From assembly GCA_964514105.1 (NCBI GenBank), contig CAZEPJ010000068.1, positions 1-22,888 on the forward strand: 22,888 nucleotides of DNA, in the 5' to 3' direction. Below, one piece after another: positions 15,351 through 22,218 of the stretch. The position numbers were made by a program, and so were the translations under genes. How positions within the stretch are numbered: position 1 is the stretch's first letter; the number at the start of each line of letters is the position of its first letter. Below the pieces are notes generated by a model, which saw only the letters and a program-made list of their open reading frames with translations, had not been told where the DNA came from and made no database searches. This DNA is from CAZEPJ01 sp964514105. Its GTDB lineage: Bacteria; Desulfobacterota; Desulfocorpusculales; Desulfocorpusculum.

Positions 15351-16394
15351 ATGGAGGTGCTTGTTGCTGCGGTAGGGGTCGCCATCGGGGTCTCTTTCAT
15401 CTGCTCGCTCTTCGAGGCAGTGCTCTATTCGGTGCCCCTCTCCCACGTGGAGGCGCTGGCCCGGAGAGGAAGCCGGTCTGCGGCGCTCTTCCAGGGGATG
15501 AGGGAGAAGATCGACAGGCCCATATCCGCCATCTTGACCCTCAACACGGTGGCGCACACGGCGGGGGCCTCGGTGGCCGGCGCGGCCGTCACGGCCGTGT
15601 ATGGATCCGAGTCCCTGGGGGTCTTCTCGGCCGTATTCACGCTGGGGGTGCTGCTGCTTTCGGAGATCCTGCCCAAGAGCCTGGGGGTGCGCTACTGCAA
15701 GACGCTGGCCCAGACGGTGGCGTGGCCCCTGTATGTCACGCAGTGGGTCCTGCGGCCCATCACATGGGCCACATCCTGGATCACCCGGTGGCTCGGGTCC
15801 TCCAAGGCGCCCCAGGGGGTCTCTCCCGAGGAGATCGCGGTGCTGGCCCACCTGGGCCGGCGCGGAGGGGTCATCCAGAGGATGGAGGAGGCCGTCATCC
15901 GCAACATCCTGGCCCTGAGAGACGTCCGAGCCCGGGACATCATGACCCCGCGCACCGTGGTCTTCAGCCTCCCCAAGGAGTTGACCCTTGGCGAGGCCCG
16001 CGCCCGATCCGCCCTTTGGCCCTGGCCCCACAGCCGGGTGCCGGTGCATGATGGCGACGTGGACCATGTGGTGGGGGTGGTGCAGCGCCGGGAGGTCCTG
16101 GCCGCCTTGGCCGACGACCGGCCGGACCAGCGGCTGATGGACCTCATGCGGCCCGTCCATATGGTCCCGGACTCCCTCAGCGCGGATCGACTCCTCCAGG
16201 CCTTCGTGGAACGGCGGGAGCATCTCTTCGTGGTGGTGGAGGAATACGGCGGGGTGGCAGGGGTCGTAACCCTCGAGGACGTGTTTGAGGAGATCCTGGG
16301 CCAGGAGATCGTGGACGAGTCGGACCTGACCGATGACCTCCAGCGCATCGCCCAGCAGCGCAGGCGCAGGATCCTGGGTGAGGGGAGGCATTGA
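15351..16394 (+). CDS. CNNM (DUF21) transmembrane domain plus CBS-pair protein, hemolysin-C/CorB-like without the CorC domain
   Basis: A 347-residue inner-membrane protein. Residues 5-30, 60-82 and 92-112 and the segment around 122-145 are hydrophobic and form the CNNM domain, with ISAILTLNTVAHT and LLLSEILPKSLGVRY as signature segments. A CBS pair follows (about 185-315: RDIMTPRTVV, RVPVHDGD, then VVVEEYGGVAGVVTLEDVFEEILG). Relatives (CorB/CNNM) transport or regulate Mg2+ or Na+. The usual C-terminal CorC_HlyC domain is absent: the protein ends about 35 residues after the second CBS motif in an Arg-rich tail. I prefer the ATG at 15351, because AAGGAG (15335-15340) is 10 bases upstream, whereas the in-frame ATG at 15342 is only 1 base from it. 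The end overlaps the frame leading into the lipid-kinase gene. Confidence 0.88.
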   Translation: MEVLVAAVGVAIGVSFICSLFEAVLYSVPLSHVEALARRGSRSAALFQGMREKIDRPISAILTLNTVAHTAGASVAGAAVTAVYGSESLGVFSAVFTLGVLLLSEILPKSLGVRYCKTLAQTVAWPLYVTQWVLRPITWATSWITRWLGSSKAPQGVSPEEIAVLAHLGRRGGVIQRMEEAVIRNILALRDVRARDIMTPRTVVFSLPKELTLGEARARSALWPWPHSRVPVHDGDVDHVVGVVQRREVLAALADDRPDQRLMDLMRPVHMVPDSLSADRLLQAFVERREHLFVVVEEYGGVAGVVTLEDVFEEILGQEIVDESDLTDDLQRIAQQRRRRILGEGRH

Positions 16395-16435
16395 CGGCGG
16401 GGTTGGAGGACATCCCTCAGGAGGGACACGGGACC

Positions 16436-17452
16436 ATGCGCACCCTCATTCTGGTCAACCCCGCAGCGGGGAACCACGAGGGGGCCCGGTGGCTCCCGGC
16501 CCTGGAGGCACTGGCCCGCCGCCCAGGTCCGGGCCTCAGCGCCGCCGTGGAGGCCACCCGGCATGGAGAGATCCGCGAGCAGATTGCCGCCCGGGGGCAT
16601 GACACGGACCGGGTCGTGGTCGTGGGTGGAGACGGGACGGTCCGGGAGGTGCTGGAAGCCGTTCACGGGCTGGGGCTTGCCGCCCCCGTGGGGATCGTCC
16701 CCCTGGGCACGGGAAACGACCTGGCACGGAGCCTGGGCATGTGTGCCAGGCGCCCTCGGGGCGTGGAGGAGATCCTGGCCTTCGCGACGAGCGCCCAAAC
16801 CGCCGTGGTGGACCTCTGGTCCATCAACGATCGCCTGACCTTCAACAACTACATGAGCCTGGGGATGGACGCGGTGGTGGTCCACGGCTTCAATCGGGTG
16901 CGGCAATGGATTGAGGACCACCCGCCCTGGGGGAAACGGGGGGTTTACTTCGCCGTGTACATCCTGGTGTGGCTCAGGCACGTCCGGGAGCGTCTTCCCG
17001 CCGGCGGGCAAATGGCGTGGACCGGGACCGATGGACAGCGGCGCTCCGTGTCCCTGGCCAGGCCCAGGGTCCTCTCCGTGACCAACACGCCGTACTACGC
17101 GGCCGGGGCCCTGACCGCCCCTGGGGCATCGGTGGGAGACGGGGCCCTGGAGGTGACCCTCTTCGCCAACCTGAGGGAATACGTGGAGCTCATGGCCATG
17201 CGCGTCCCGGCCCTGGCCCGGTTGGGGGTGCAGGGGCGCTGGTGGCGGGCCCGGGCCAAGGACTTGGAACTGCGCCTGCCCGCCGCGGGCTGTATCCAGG
17301 CCGACGGGGAGGACGTCACATCCCTTCTGGGCGGGGACCCGACGGTGTGCGTGCGCCATCGGGGGCGGGTGAGGGTCCTCCTGCGGGGGATGGACGATGG
17401 CCCAAAGCCTGGCCGCAACCGCCCCCTCAATCCTCCAGGCGTTCGATCTTGA
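16436..17452 (+). CDS. Diacylglycerol kinase family lipid kinase (DagK/YegS-like)
   Basis: A 338-residue protein of the DAGK catalytic family, which phosphorylates diacylglycerol or related lipids (sphingosine-, ceramide- or undecaprenol-type) with ATP at the membrane face. Motifs are the N-terminal LILVNPAAG (4-12), nucleotide-binding GGDGT (64-68), PLGTGNDLARS (89-99), NNYMSLGMDA, and the C-terminal GDGALEVTLF and IQADGED. The length is slightly above the usual 290-320. The start at 16436 is chosen because AGGAGGG (16419-16425) is 10 bases upstream and the family begins with the nucleotide-binding strand; a TTG at 16391 would add 15 residues without homology. It is 41 bp after the CNNM gene, probably cotranscribed, and its last 26 bp overlap the 3' end of the convergent TIGR04076 gene. 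Confidence 0.92.
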   Translation: MRTLILVNPAAGNHEGARWLPALEALARRPGPGLSAAVEATRHGEIREQIAARGHDTDRVVVVGGDGTVREVLEAVHGLGLAAPVGIVPLGTGNDLARSLGMCARRPRGVEEILAFATSAQTAVVDLWSINDRLTFNNYMSLGMDAVVVHGFNRVRQWIEDHPPWGKRGVYFAVYILVWLRHVRERLPAGGQMAWTGTDGQRRSVSLARPRVLSVTNTPYYAAGALTAPGASVGDGALEVTLFANLREYVELMAMRVPALARLGVQGRWWRARAKDLELRLPAAGCIQADGEDVTSLLGGDPTVCVRHRGRVRVLLRGMDDGPKPGRNRPLNPPGVRS

Positions 17453-17744
17453 AGACCACCGGCCGGAGGCCGTCGGTGCAGCACGACACGGCCACCCCTT
17501 TCTGTGCCATCCAGGGATAGTACCCGCCATACAGGATGTGGGCCAGATCCCGCTGGATGTCGGCGTAGGCCCAGTTGCAGAAGCCCGGCGGGCACTGGTG
17601 GGAATCGACCACGAACTCCTGGCCCAGCTCGAATCGCGGGCACTCGGGCGTGACCTTGGTTTGGTCGATGGGCGCCGGCGGGGTCTCGCCGTACAGCTCC
17701 GTGCAACTGAGCTTCTTGACCACCGTGATCTTCGCCTTGGGCAT
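17427..17744 (-). CDS. TIGR04076 family protein
   Basis: A 105-residue protein of a family with unknown function that is frequent in anaerobic bacteria and archaea. Family features are KITVVKK at the start, C14, C35, the GQEFVVD segment (41-47), CPPGFCNWAYADI with C51 and C56, LYGGYYPW, and the C-terminal CCTDGLRPVVFKI with C88/C89. Five or more conserved cysteines in so short a protein suggest a metal or Fe-S site, which is an inference. The ATG at 17744 has a strong AGGAGG 6 bases upstream. It is separated by 129 bp from the glutamine amidotransferase gene transcribed in the same direction, and overlaps the convergent lipid-kinase gene by 26 bp at the 3' ends. No signal peptide is seen. Confidence 0.88.
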   Translation of the reverse strand: MPKAKITVVKKLSCTELYGETPPAPIDQTKVTPECPRFELGQEFVVDSHQCPPGFCNWAYADIQRDLAHILYGGYYPWMAQKGVAVSCCTDGLRPVVFKIERLED

Positions 17745-17873
17745 CTTGACCTCCTGATCCCGGGACGCGCGGGCCTGGGCCCGGTCCCTCGCTTGGGTTG
17801 GCGAGCCGGGGGGCTCGTGGGCGCCGGACCCCCTGGCCCTGGATGGATCGGATCCCGGAGTGCCGCGCGGGAC

Positions 17874-18602
17874 TCAGCGCAGGCCGCCCGCCGCACGGGC
17901 GATCTGCGCGAAGCGCCGCAGGAGGTGCCCTCCCCAGGGCGTGTCCGCACACGATGCCAGGAGCACCTCCGGATCCCGGCCTTCTTCCGCGAGTTCGGCC
18001 CGGCGCATCCGGATGTACGCCCGGACGATCTCGGCATCGAACTCGGGATGGAACTGCACCCCCCACGCCCGCTCGCCCACGGCAAAGGCCTGAACGGGAT
18101 CCAGGTCGCTGACGGCCAGGAGCCTGGCGCCCGGGGGGGGGCGCAGGACGGACTGGAGGTGGCTCACGTGAAGCCTCATGGACGCCGGGAAATCCCCCAG
18201 AAGGGGGTCCCCTCGAGCCCCATCCGCCAGCCGAACCTCCACGGTCCCCACCTCCCGCCCCCGGGGGTTGTCCCCCACCTCCCCCCCCAGGGCGCAGGCC
18301 AGAAGCTGGTGGCCGTAGCAGATCCCCAGGACCGGGACACCCGCCCGGACCACGGCCGGGAGCCACCTGGCCGTGCGCTCGCTCCAGTCATGGGCGTCGG
18401 TCACCATGGCCGGGGATCCCGTTATGACGACGCAGCCCGCGGCATCCTCCCCGGGAAGGAACTCCCCCCGGGTGACGTCCACCACCCGGGCCCGCTCTCT
18501 CGGGACTCCCATGCCCGAGAGGATCCAGTCCTCGAAGTCCCCCCTCAAGGGGGACAGGTCGGGCAGGGCGCTCCCCGTCTTGACGATGACGACGCTTCCC
18601 AT
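17874..18602 (-). CDS. Class I glutamine amidotransferase (GMP-synthase-like GATase1)
   Basis: A 242-residue stand-alone GATase1 domain. The nucleophile elbow GICYGHQLL has C95, and the other catalytic residues are in FHPEFD (H185, E187). ITGSPAMV near residue 60 is the oxyanion-strand region. The domain hydrolyses glutamine and normally passes ammonia to a synthase, but stand-alone members (like YfeJ or gamma-glutamyl-anilide-type enzymes) act on other gamma-glutamyl compounds, and no partner synthase is encoded nearby. The start at 18602 has GGAG about 7 bases upstream. It follows the Rho-N-domain gene by 33 bp in the leftward directon behind argC, so it is probably cotranscribed. The C-terminal 40 residues form a helical extension seen in this subgroup. 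Confidence 0.9.
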   Translation of the reverse strand: MGSVVIVKTGSALPDLSPLRGDFEDWILSGMGVPRERARVVDVTRGEFLPGEDAAGCVVITGSPAMVTDAHDWSERTARWLPAVVRAGVPVLGICYGHQLLACALGGEVGDNPRGREVGTVEVRLADGARGDPLLGDFPASMRLHVSHLQSVLRPPPGARLLAVSDLDPVQAFAVGERAWGVQFHPEFDAEIVRAYIRMRRAELAEEGRDPEVLLASCADTPWGGHLLRRFAQIARAAGGLR

Positions 18603-18635
18603 GACGTCTCCGGGGGCAGGCCCCCGGCTCCACCC

Positions 18636-18959
18636 TCAGACCGTGGCGTCGCGGAGCATCCGCTTGAAATGGTGGATCCGCCTTCGAACCGCCTTGAGCT
18701 TGGCGTGGTCGCGGGCCGTCAGGGCCTCGTCCCTCGCCTTCTTGAGCTCACGGATCCGGGCCTTGATGGATGCCTTGTCCAGACCCTTGACCTCGTGGCG
18801 CTCCCGCATCTCGATCCCCAGAGCGGTGCACAGGGCGCCGATGAGTCGCTCCTTGTTCATCTGCGTGTGGCCCTGGACGGCCTCGTGCTCCATGCCCTTG
18901 GCGATCGCCCGAAGTTCGGCCACGGTCTTCTTGCGCAGTTCCTGAAACGTGTACGCCAT
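18636..18959 (-). CDS. Small basic protein with an N-terminal Rho-N-like (Rho termination factor N) domain
   Basis: A 107-residue protein. Residues 5-48 (FQELRKKTVAELRAIAKGM, then NKERLIGALCTALGI) have the helix-extended-helix pattern of the Rho_N domain, which binds single-stranded nucleic acid or acts as a small helical adaptor. Residues 58-105 form a long, very basic helix (ASIKARIRELKKARDEALTA, then KAVRRRIHHFKRMLRD) likely to be a coiled coil or RNA-binding arm. No known enzyme motif is present. The start at 18959 has AAGGAGGG about 6 bases upstream; an upstream extension of the same frame is not conserved-looking. It lies 43 bp after argC and 33 bp before the glutamine amidotransferase gene. 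The function is unknown; an RNA-associated role is an inference. Confidence 0.75.
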   Translation of the reverse strand: MAYTFQELRKKTVAELRAIAKGMEHEAVQGHTQMNKERLIGALCTALGIEMRERHEVKGLDKASIKARIRELKKARDEALTARDHAKLKAVRRRIHHFKRMLRDATV

Positions 18960-19002
18960 GGTCTCCCTCCTTGTCGCTCCGTCACCCCCCCCCCGGCCCC
19001 CA

Positions 19003-19944
19003 TCAGCCGGTGAGCCCGGCGGATTCCTCCATGCCGAGCATGAGGTTGAGGTTCTGGACCGCGGCGCCCGAGGCGCCCTTGCCCAGGTTGTCGAACCTGG
19101 CCGCCACGAGGATGAGCTCGTCGTTCCCGAACACGAAAAGGTCCACCCGGTTGGTGTCGTTGCATGCCGTGGGGGAGAGCCGCCCCTGGTCCAACTCATC
19201 GGGCCGGTCCATGGGGACGACCCGAACGAACCGCTCTCCCCCGTAATGCCCGACCAGGGCCCGGTGAACCGCGGCTCGGTCCACCCGGCCGCACAGCAGC
19301 GCGGCGTGCAGGGGGATCGAGACGATCATCCCGTTGAAGAAGTCCCCGACAATCGGGACGAAGAGCGGCGTCCTGGACAACCCGGCCATGCGCTGCATCT
19401 CCGGGAGATGCTTGTGCCTGAGCTCCAGGGCGTAGGGGCGGGCGGCCAGGTTGGCCTTGGGCGATGATTCATATACGGCGATGAGCCCCTTGCCGCCGCC
19501 GCTGTATCCGGTGATGGAGGTGCAGGTCACGGGGTAGTCCTCTGGGACCATGCCGGCCGACACGAGGGGGAAGAGGCACAGGATCAGGCCCGTGGCGTGG
19601 CAGCCGGGCACGCTCACCCGAGAGGCCCGGCGAATGGATTCCCGCTGCGAGGGAGACAGCTCGGGCAGGCCGTACACCCATCCCGGGTCCGTCCGGTGGG
19701 CCGTGCTGGCGTCGATGATCCGCGTCCGGGGGTTGGTCACCAGAAAGACGGACTCCCGGGCGGCCGGGTCGGGGAGGCAGAGGATGACCAGATCCGCGGC
19801 GTTGAGAAGGCGCCGACGCTCCGCAGGGTCCTTGCGCCTTTCGGGGTCGATGGTCAACAGCTCGAGATCCGTCCGGCCCGCCAGCCTCTCGTGGATTCGA
19901 AGCCCTGTCGTCCCTTCCTGGCCGTCGATGAACACCCTGTGCAT
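19003..19944 (-). CDS. argC: N-acetyl-gamma-glutamyl-phosphate reductase, type 2 (short form)
   Basis: A 313-residue cytoplasmic enzyme that reduces N-acetylglutamyl-5-phosphate to the semialdehyde with NADPH in arginine synthesis. The N-terminus FIDGQEGTTGLRIHERLAGR, LPDPAARESV, IDASTAHR, GWVYGLPEL and GYSGGGKGLI match the short type 2 ArgC family (about 310 residues) rather than the usual 345-residue type 1. The catalytic cysteine is C115 in SVPGCHATG, and HKHLPEM carries the catalytic histidine region. The start at 19944 has AAGGAG 6 bases upstream. No other arginine-synthesis gene is in the window. Its first 91 bp overlap the running-on frame of the truncated DUF853 ATPase gene, consistent with a rearrangement just upstream of argC. 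Confidence 0.93.
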   Translation of the reverse strand: MHRVFIDGQEGTTGLRIHERLAGRTDLELLTIDPERRKDPAERRRLLNAADLVILCLPDPAARESVFLVTNPRTRIIDASTAHRTDPGWVYGLPELSPSQRESIRRASRVSVPGCHATGLILCLFPLVSAGMVPEDYPVTCTSITGYSGGGKGLIAVYESSPKANLAARPYALELRHKHLPEMQRMAGLSRTPLFVPIVGDFFNGMIVSIPLHAALLCGRVDRAAVHRALVGHYGGERFVRVVPMDRPDELDQGRLSPTACNDTNRVDLFVFGNDELILVAARFDNLGKGASGAAVQNLNLMLGMEESAGLTG

Positions 19945-20579
19945 TCCATGCTCCTTGCAACCGCCATGCCGGGCCGCCTCACACAGAGGGGCCGCCCTAT
20001 CCTTGCCGCCCACCCCCGAAGTTGGATGGCGCCGACGCTCGCCGTGGAGATGCTCCCGCACTGGGCCCTGAACTGCGCGGCGTTGTCTGCCACGAACCGC
20101 GCCATGGCCTGAAGGTCCTTGAGGTCGAGCAAAAGGAGGCCCTGGTCGTCGGCCACCTTGAAGGCCAGGGAGAGGACACGGCCCTGCACGTCGTTGAGGT
20201 TCAGGATCCGGCTCAGGAGCAAAGGCCCCATCTCGGTGATGGTGGTCCGAACAGGATGGCCCCGCTCCCCGAACACGTCCCAGAATACGACGGGATATCC
20301 CCGGAACTCGAAATCGCCGAGCCCGAGCCGCTTGATCCGTTCCGCCACCTTGGCGTCATCGCCACCCGGGAGGGAGATCCCGGGCAGGTCGCCTTTGATA
20401 CCCGCCAGGAAGGCCGGGACGCCCAGCTGGCTGCACTGCTCGGCCAACACCCGCAACGTCACGGTCTTGCCGGTCCCGGCGGAGCCGGCGATCAGCCCGT
20501 GGCGATTGGCCGTGGCACCGAGGAGGGCGACTTCCTCTCGGGACTTCCCCACGGGCATCCTCACCGCTGAGAGAGGCAT
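19854..20579 (-). pseudogene. 3'-truncated DUF853 / HerA-like ATPase (YjgR family), probable remnant
   Basis: The ATG at 20579 has a GGAGGAGG-type site, and the first 186 residues read as a clean start of the DUF853 helicase-like ATPase family: ANRHGLIAGSAGTGKTVT with the Walker A at 32-39, KGDLPGIS, GYPVVFWDVFGERGHPVRTT, EMGPLLLSRILNLND, LLLLDLKDL and the SVGAIQ segment. Full family members have about 500 residues; here similarity ends at Q186 (base 20022). The frame then runs through 55 unrelated, Arg/Gly-rich residues to a stop at 19854, inside argC. Walker B and the rest of the ATPase core are missing, so it cannot hydrolyse ATP as the family does. The start overlaps the YkgJ-type gene by 19 bp. 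It could be a recent deletion remnant, or less likely a regulatory fragment. Confidence 0.75.
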
Positions 20580-20857
20580 CTGGGTCCTCCTCCGTCGCGC
20601 CCCGTCGGCCGGGTGGCCCCCTCCAGGGCCGTGAGCCGCGCCAACGCCTCCTCGGCGCTTCGGCCGCACATCTCCTCGTCGGGCCGCAGCCGGACGCAGA
20701 CCGCCGGTCGGCTGGGGTCCCCGTACAGCCGGCACCGGTTGTCCAGCGTCAGCTGGATGCAGCGAACCCCGGCCCGTTTCCCCTGCGGCATGCCCGGGAT
20801 GGGAGAGGAGATGGACAGGGCGACACAGCAGGCGCCGCACCCGACCCGGCACTCCAT
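20561..20857 (-). CDS. YkgJ/UPF0153-type cysteine-cluster protein
   Basis: A 98-residue protein with nine cysteines: C3, C7, C10, C11, C33, C42, C54, C64 and C94. The arrangement C-x3-C-x2-CC near the N-terminus, the C33 IQL-x-C42 RLY segment, and RPAVC are the marks of the YkgJ (zinc- or iron-chelating CxxC) family. Its role is unknown; members probably bind Zn or an Fe-S cluster. The ATG at 20857 has AGGAGG 7 bases upstream. The stop lies within the start of the truncated DUF853 gene (19-bp overlap), so the two were probably cotranslated when the ATPase was intact. It follows the pyruvate-kinase-like gene on the same strand by 86 bp. The gene looks intact; the C-terminal 25 residues are low-complexity. 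Confidence 0.82.
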   Translation of the reverse strand: MECRVGCGACCVALSISSPIPGMPQGKRAGVRCIQLTLDNRCRLYGDPSRPAVCVRLRPDEEMCGRSAEEALARLTALEGATRPTGRDGGGPRCLSQR

Positions 20858-20943
20858 GGCCTGTCCTCCTGGGGCCTCCAGCCCATTATAGAGCCGGCCC
20901 CGGCTCTTGCAAGCCTGCGGGCCCCCGGTGGGCCCGACACGCC

Positions 20944-21918
20944 CTAGCCTCGAAACAGGGCCGCCGTCCGGCACGACTCCAAAGGGTGCCTGCCGACGGC
21001 TGTCTCATCCGAGAGGACCACCCCGGCGAAGCCGTCCTCCAGGGCGTCGTGAAGGCAGCAGATCTCCGAGCGGGTGGGGCTCGCTCTCTCGGTCATGTGC
21101 TCCAGGAGCTGCCCGGCCAAAAGGACCGGGACCTGCAGGGTCCGGACCCTCCGGGAGAAGGCGCGGACCGAACGGGCCATGGCCACAGGACCGATCTCCG
21201 CCTCCAGATCCCCCCGGCACAGCCACAGCTCCCGGGCCGACCGGGATATGCCCCGGGCATCCTGCAGGGCCGAGGGGCGCTCCAGCTTGGCGATGGTGTA
21301 GGCAACAGGCCCCAGGATCCTGCCGAAGCTGGCCATCTCGCGGGCGTCCTTGACGTAGGAAAGGGCGTAGCGGACCTCGGGCCAACCGCGCGCATGTCGA
21401 ACGACTTGCAGGTCCTTCTCATCGAGGGTCTCCCTGCGGAAATCGGACCGGGCAAAGGTGATCCCCTTGCGGGGAGAGATCTCGCCCCCTCTGGCCACAC
21501 GGGCGCGAATGCCCCCGGGCCCCGCGGACTCCATGAGGAGAGCGCTCCGGCCGTCGTTGAGGACGATTTCCCCCTCGGATCTCTTTGCTGCCTGGAAGAA
21601 ATCCGGATGGGGAACGGGCAAGACGCCTTGGGCGCGTGTCTCAGGGGCCTGGACGACCTCCACCTGCTCGCCCTCCCGAAGGAGGAAGGGGGGGAAGCGC
21701 CCCAGGCGCCACTTGCTCCCCTGGAGGTCCAGGATCAGGGGTACTGGAAGGGGGCGGCCCAGGGCCTTGTGCAAGATCTCCCGCCACAAACCGATCTCCT
21801 CGGCGAGGGCGTGGGATGTATTCAGGCGAAATCCCGTCACCCCCACGCGGAGCATCTCCAACAGCACGGCCTCGGACCGACAGGCCGGGCCCAGCGTGGC
21901 AATGATCTGGTAATCCAT
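20944..21918 (-). CDS. Divergent pyruvate-kinase-like protein lacking the C-terminal domain
   Basis: A 324-residue protein covering the TIM-barrel and part of the B domain of pyruvate kinase; enzymes of the family have about 470 residues. Aligned motifs are IATLGPAC (6-13), FRLNTSHA with R31, N33 and S35, LDLQGSKWRLG, LNDGR, LSYVKD, IAKLERP with K211 and E213 (the phosphoryl-transfer lysine and metal glutamate), CRGDLEAEIG with D238, and SPTRSEICCL and SDETAVGRHPLE. The usual catalytic threonine of ATQMLE is absent: the segment reads LAGQLLE, with glycine at 269. The C-terminal allosteric domain is missing completely. It may therefore be a non-canonical PEP- or enol-handling enzyme, a regulator, or decaying. 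The start at 21918 has a weak AAGGAA 6 bases upstream. It is followed by the YkgJ-type gene. Confidence 0.82.
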   Translation of the reverse strand: MDYQIIATLGPACRSEAVLLEMLRVGVTGFRLNTSHALAEEIGLWREILHKALGRPLPVPLILDLQGSKWRLGRFPPFLLREGEQVEVVQAPETRAQGVLPVPHPDFFQAAKRSEGEIVLNDGRSALLMESAGPGGIRARVARGGEISPRKGITFARSDFRRETLDEKDLQVVRHARGWPEVRYALSYVKDAREMASFGRILGPVAYTIAKLERPSALQDARGISRSARELWLCRGDLEAEIGPVAMARSVRAFSRRVRTLQVPVLLAGQLLEHMTERASPTRSEICCLHDALEDGFAGVVLSDETAVGRHPLESCRTAALFRG

Positions 21919-21945
21919 GGGGTTCCTTGGACCCTGCCGAGGGCC

Positions 21946-22173
21946 TCACTCGGGATCGGAGCCCTGGGTCCGCCCCCGCGCCTCGACCCCTCTGAGGTAG
22001 CTCAACGCCCTGTGGTACCTGGCCATGCGCCCGCGGTCCTCCGGGGTCGGACTGCACAGTGGAGCGGGATCCAGGTTGTCTTCCACGTCCGCCATCTTCA
22101 CCCGCAGGGAGAGCCGGTTCCGGGCGGCCCGCCGGATGAACGCAAGGATGATGGCCTCTTGGAGGTTGCTCAT
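21946..22173 (-). CDS. Short protein resembling the C-terminal helices of an HD-domain phosphohydrolase
   Basis: A 75-residue predicted product. Residues 11-60, with FIRRAARNR, SLRVKMADVEDNLDP and RGRMARYHRALSYL, resemble the last helices of small HD-domain (SpoT/RelA-hydrolase-like) proteins, where the VKxADxxDN segment carries a metal-binding aspartate. The N-terminal part with the HD residues is missing, and the stop of the next gene upstream is only 45 bp away, so nothing more can be encoded in frame. It is either a remnant or a small ORF that kept one helical module. No strong ribosome-binding site precedes the ATG at 22173. It lies 27 bp before the pyruvate-kinase-like gene. The assignment is by motif memory only and is moderate at best. 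Confidence 0.5.
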   Translation of the reverse strand: MSNLQEAIILAFIRRAARNRLSLRVKMADVEDNLDPAPLCSPTPEDRGRMARYHRALSYLRGVEARGRTQGSDPE

Positions 22174-22218
22174 GGGGGTCCCCGCCCTCGCGGCCTTCCG
22201 GCGGCCCGTGCCTGGATC

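Noticed and set aside
13668..16391. 907-codon open frame on the minus strand
   Set aside because: It is antisense to the M20 peptidase and CNNM genes, both of which have full motif sets. The product is His/Gly/Pro-rich and unlike any protein.
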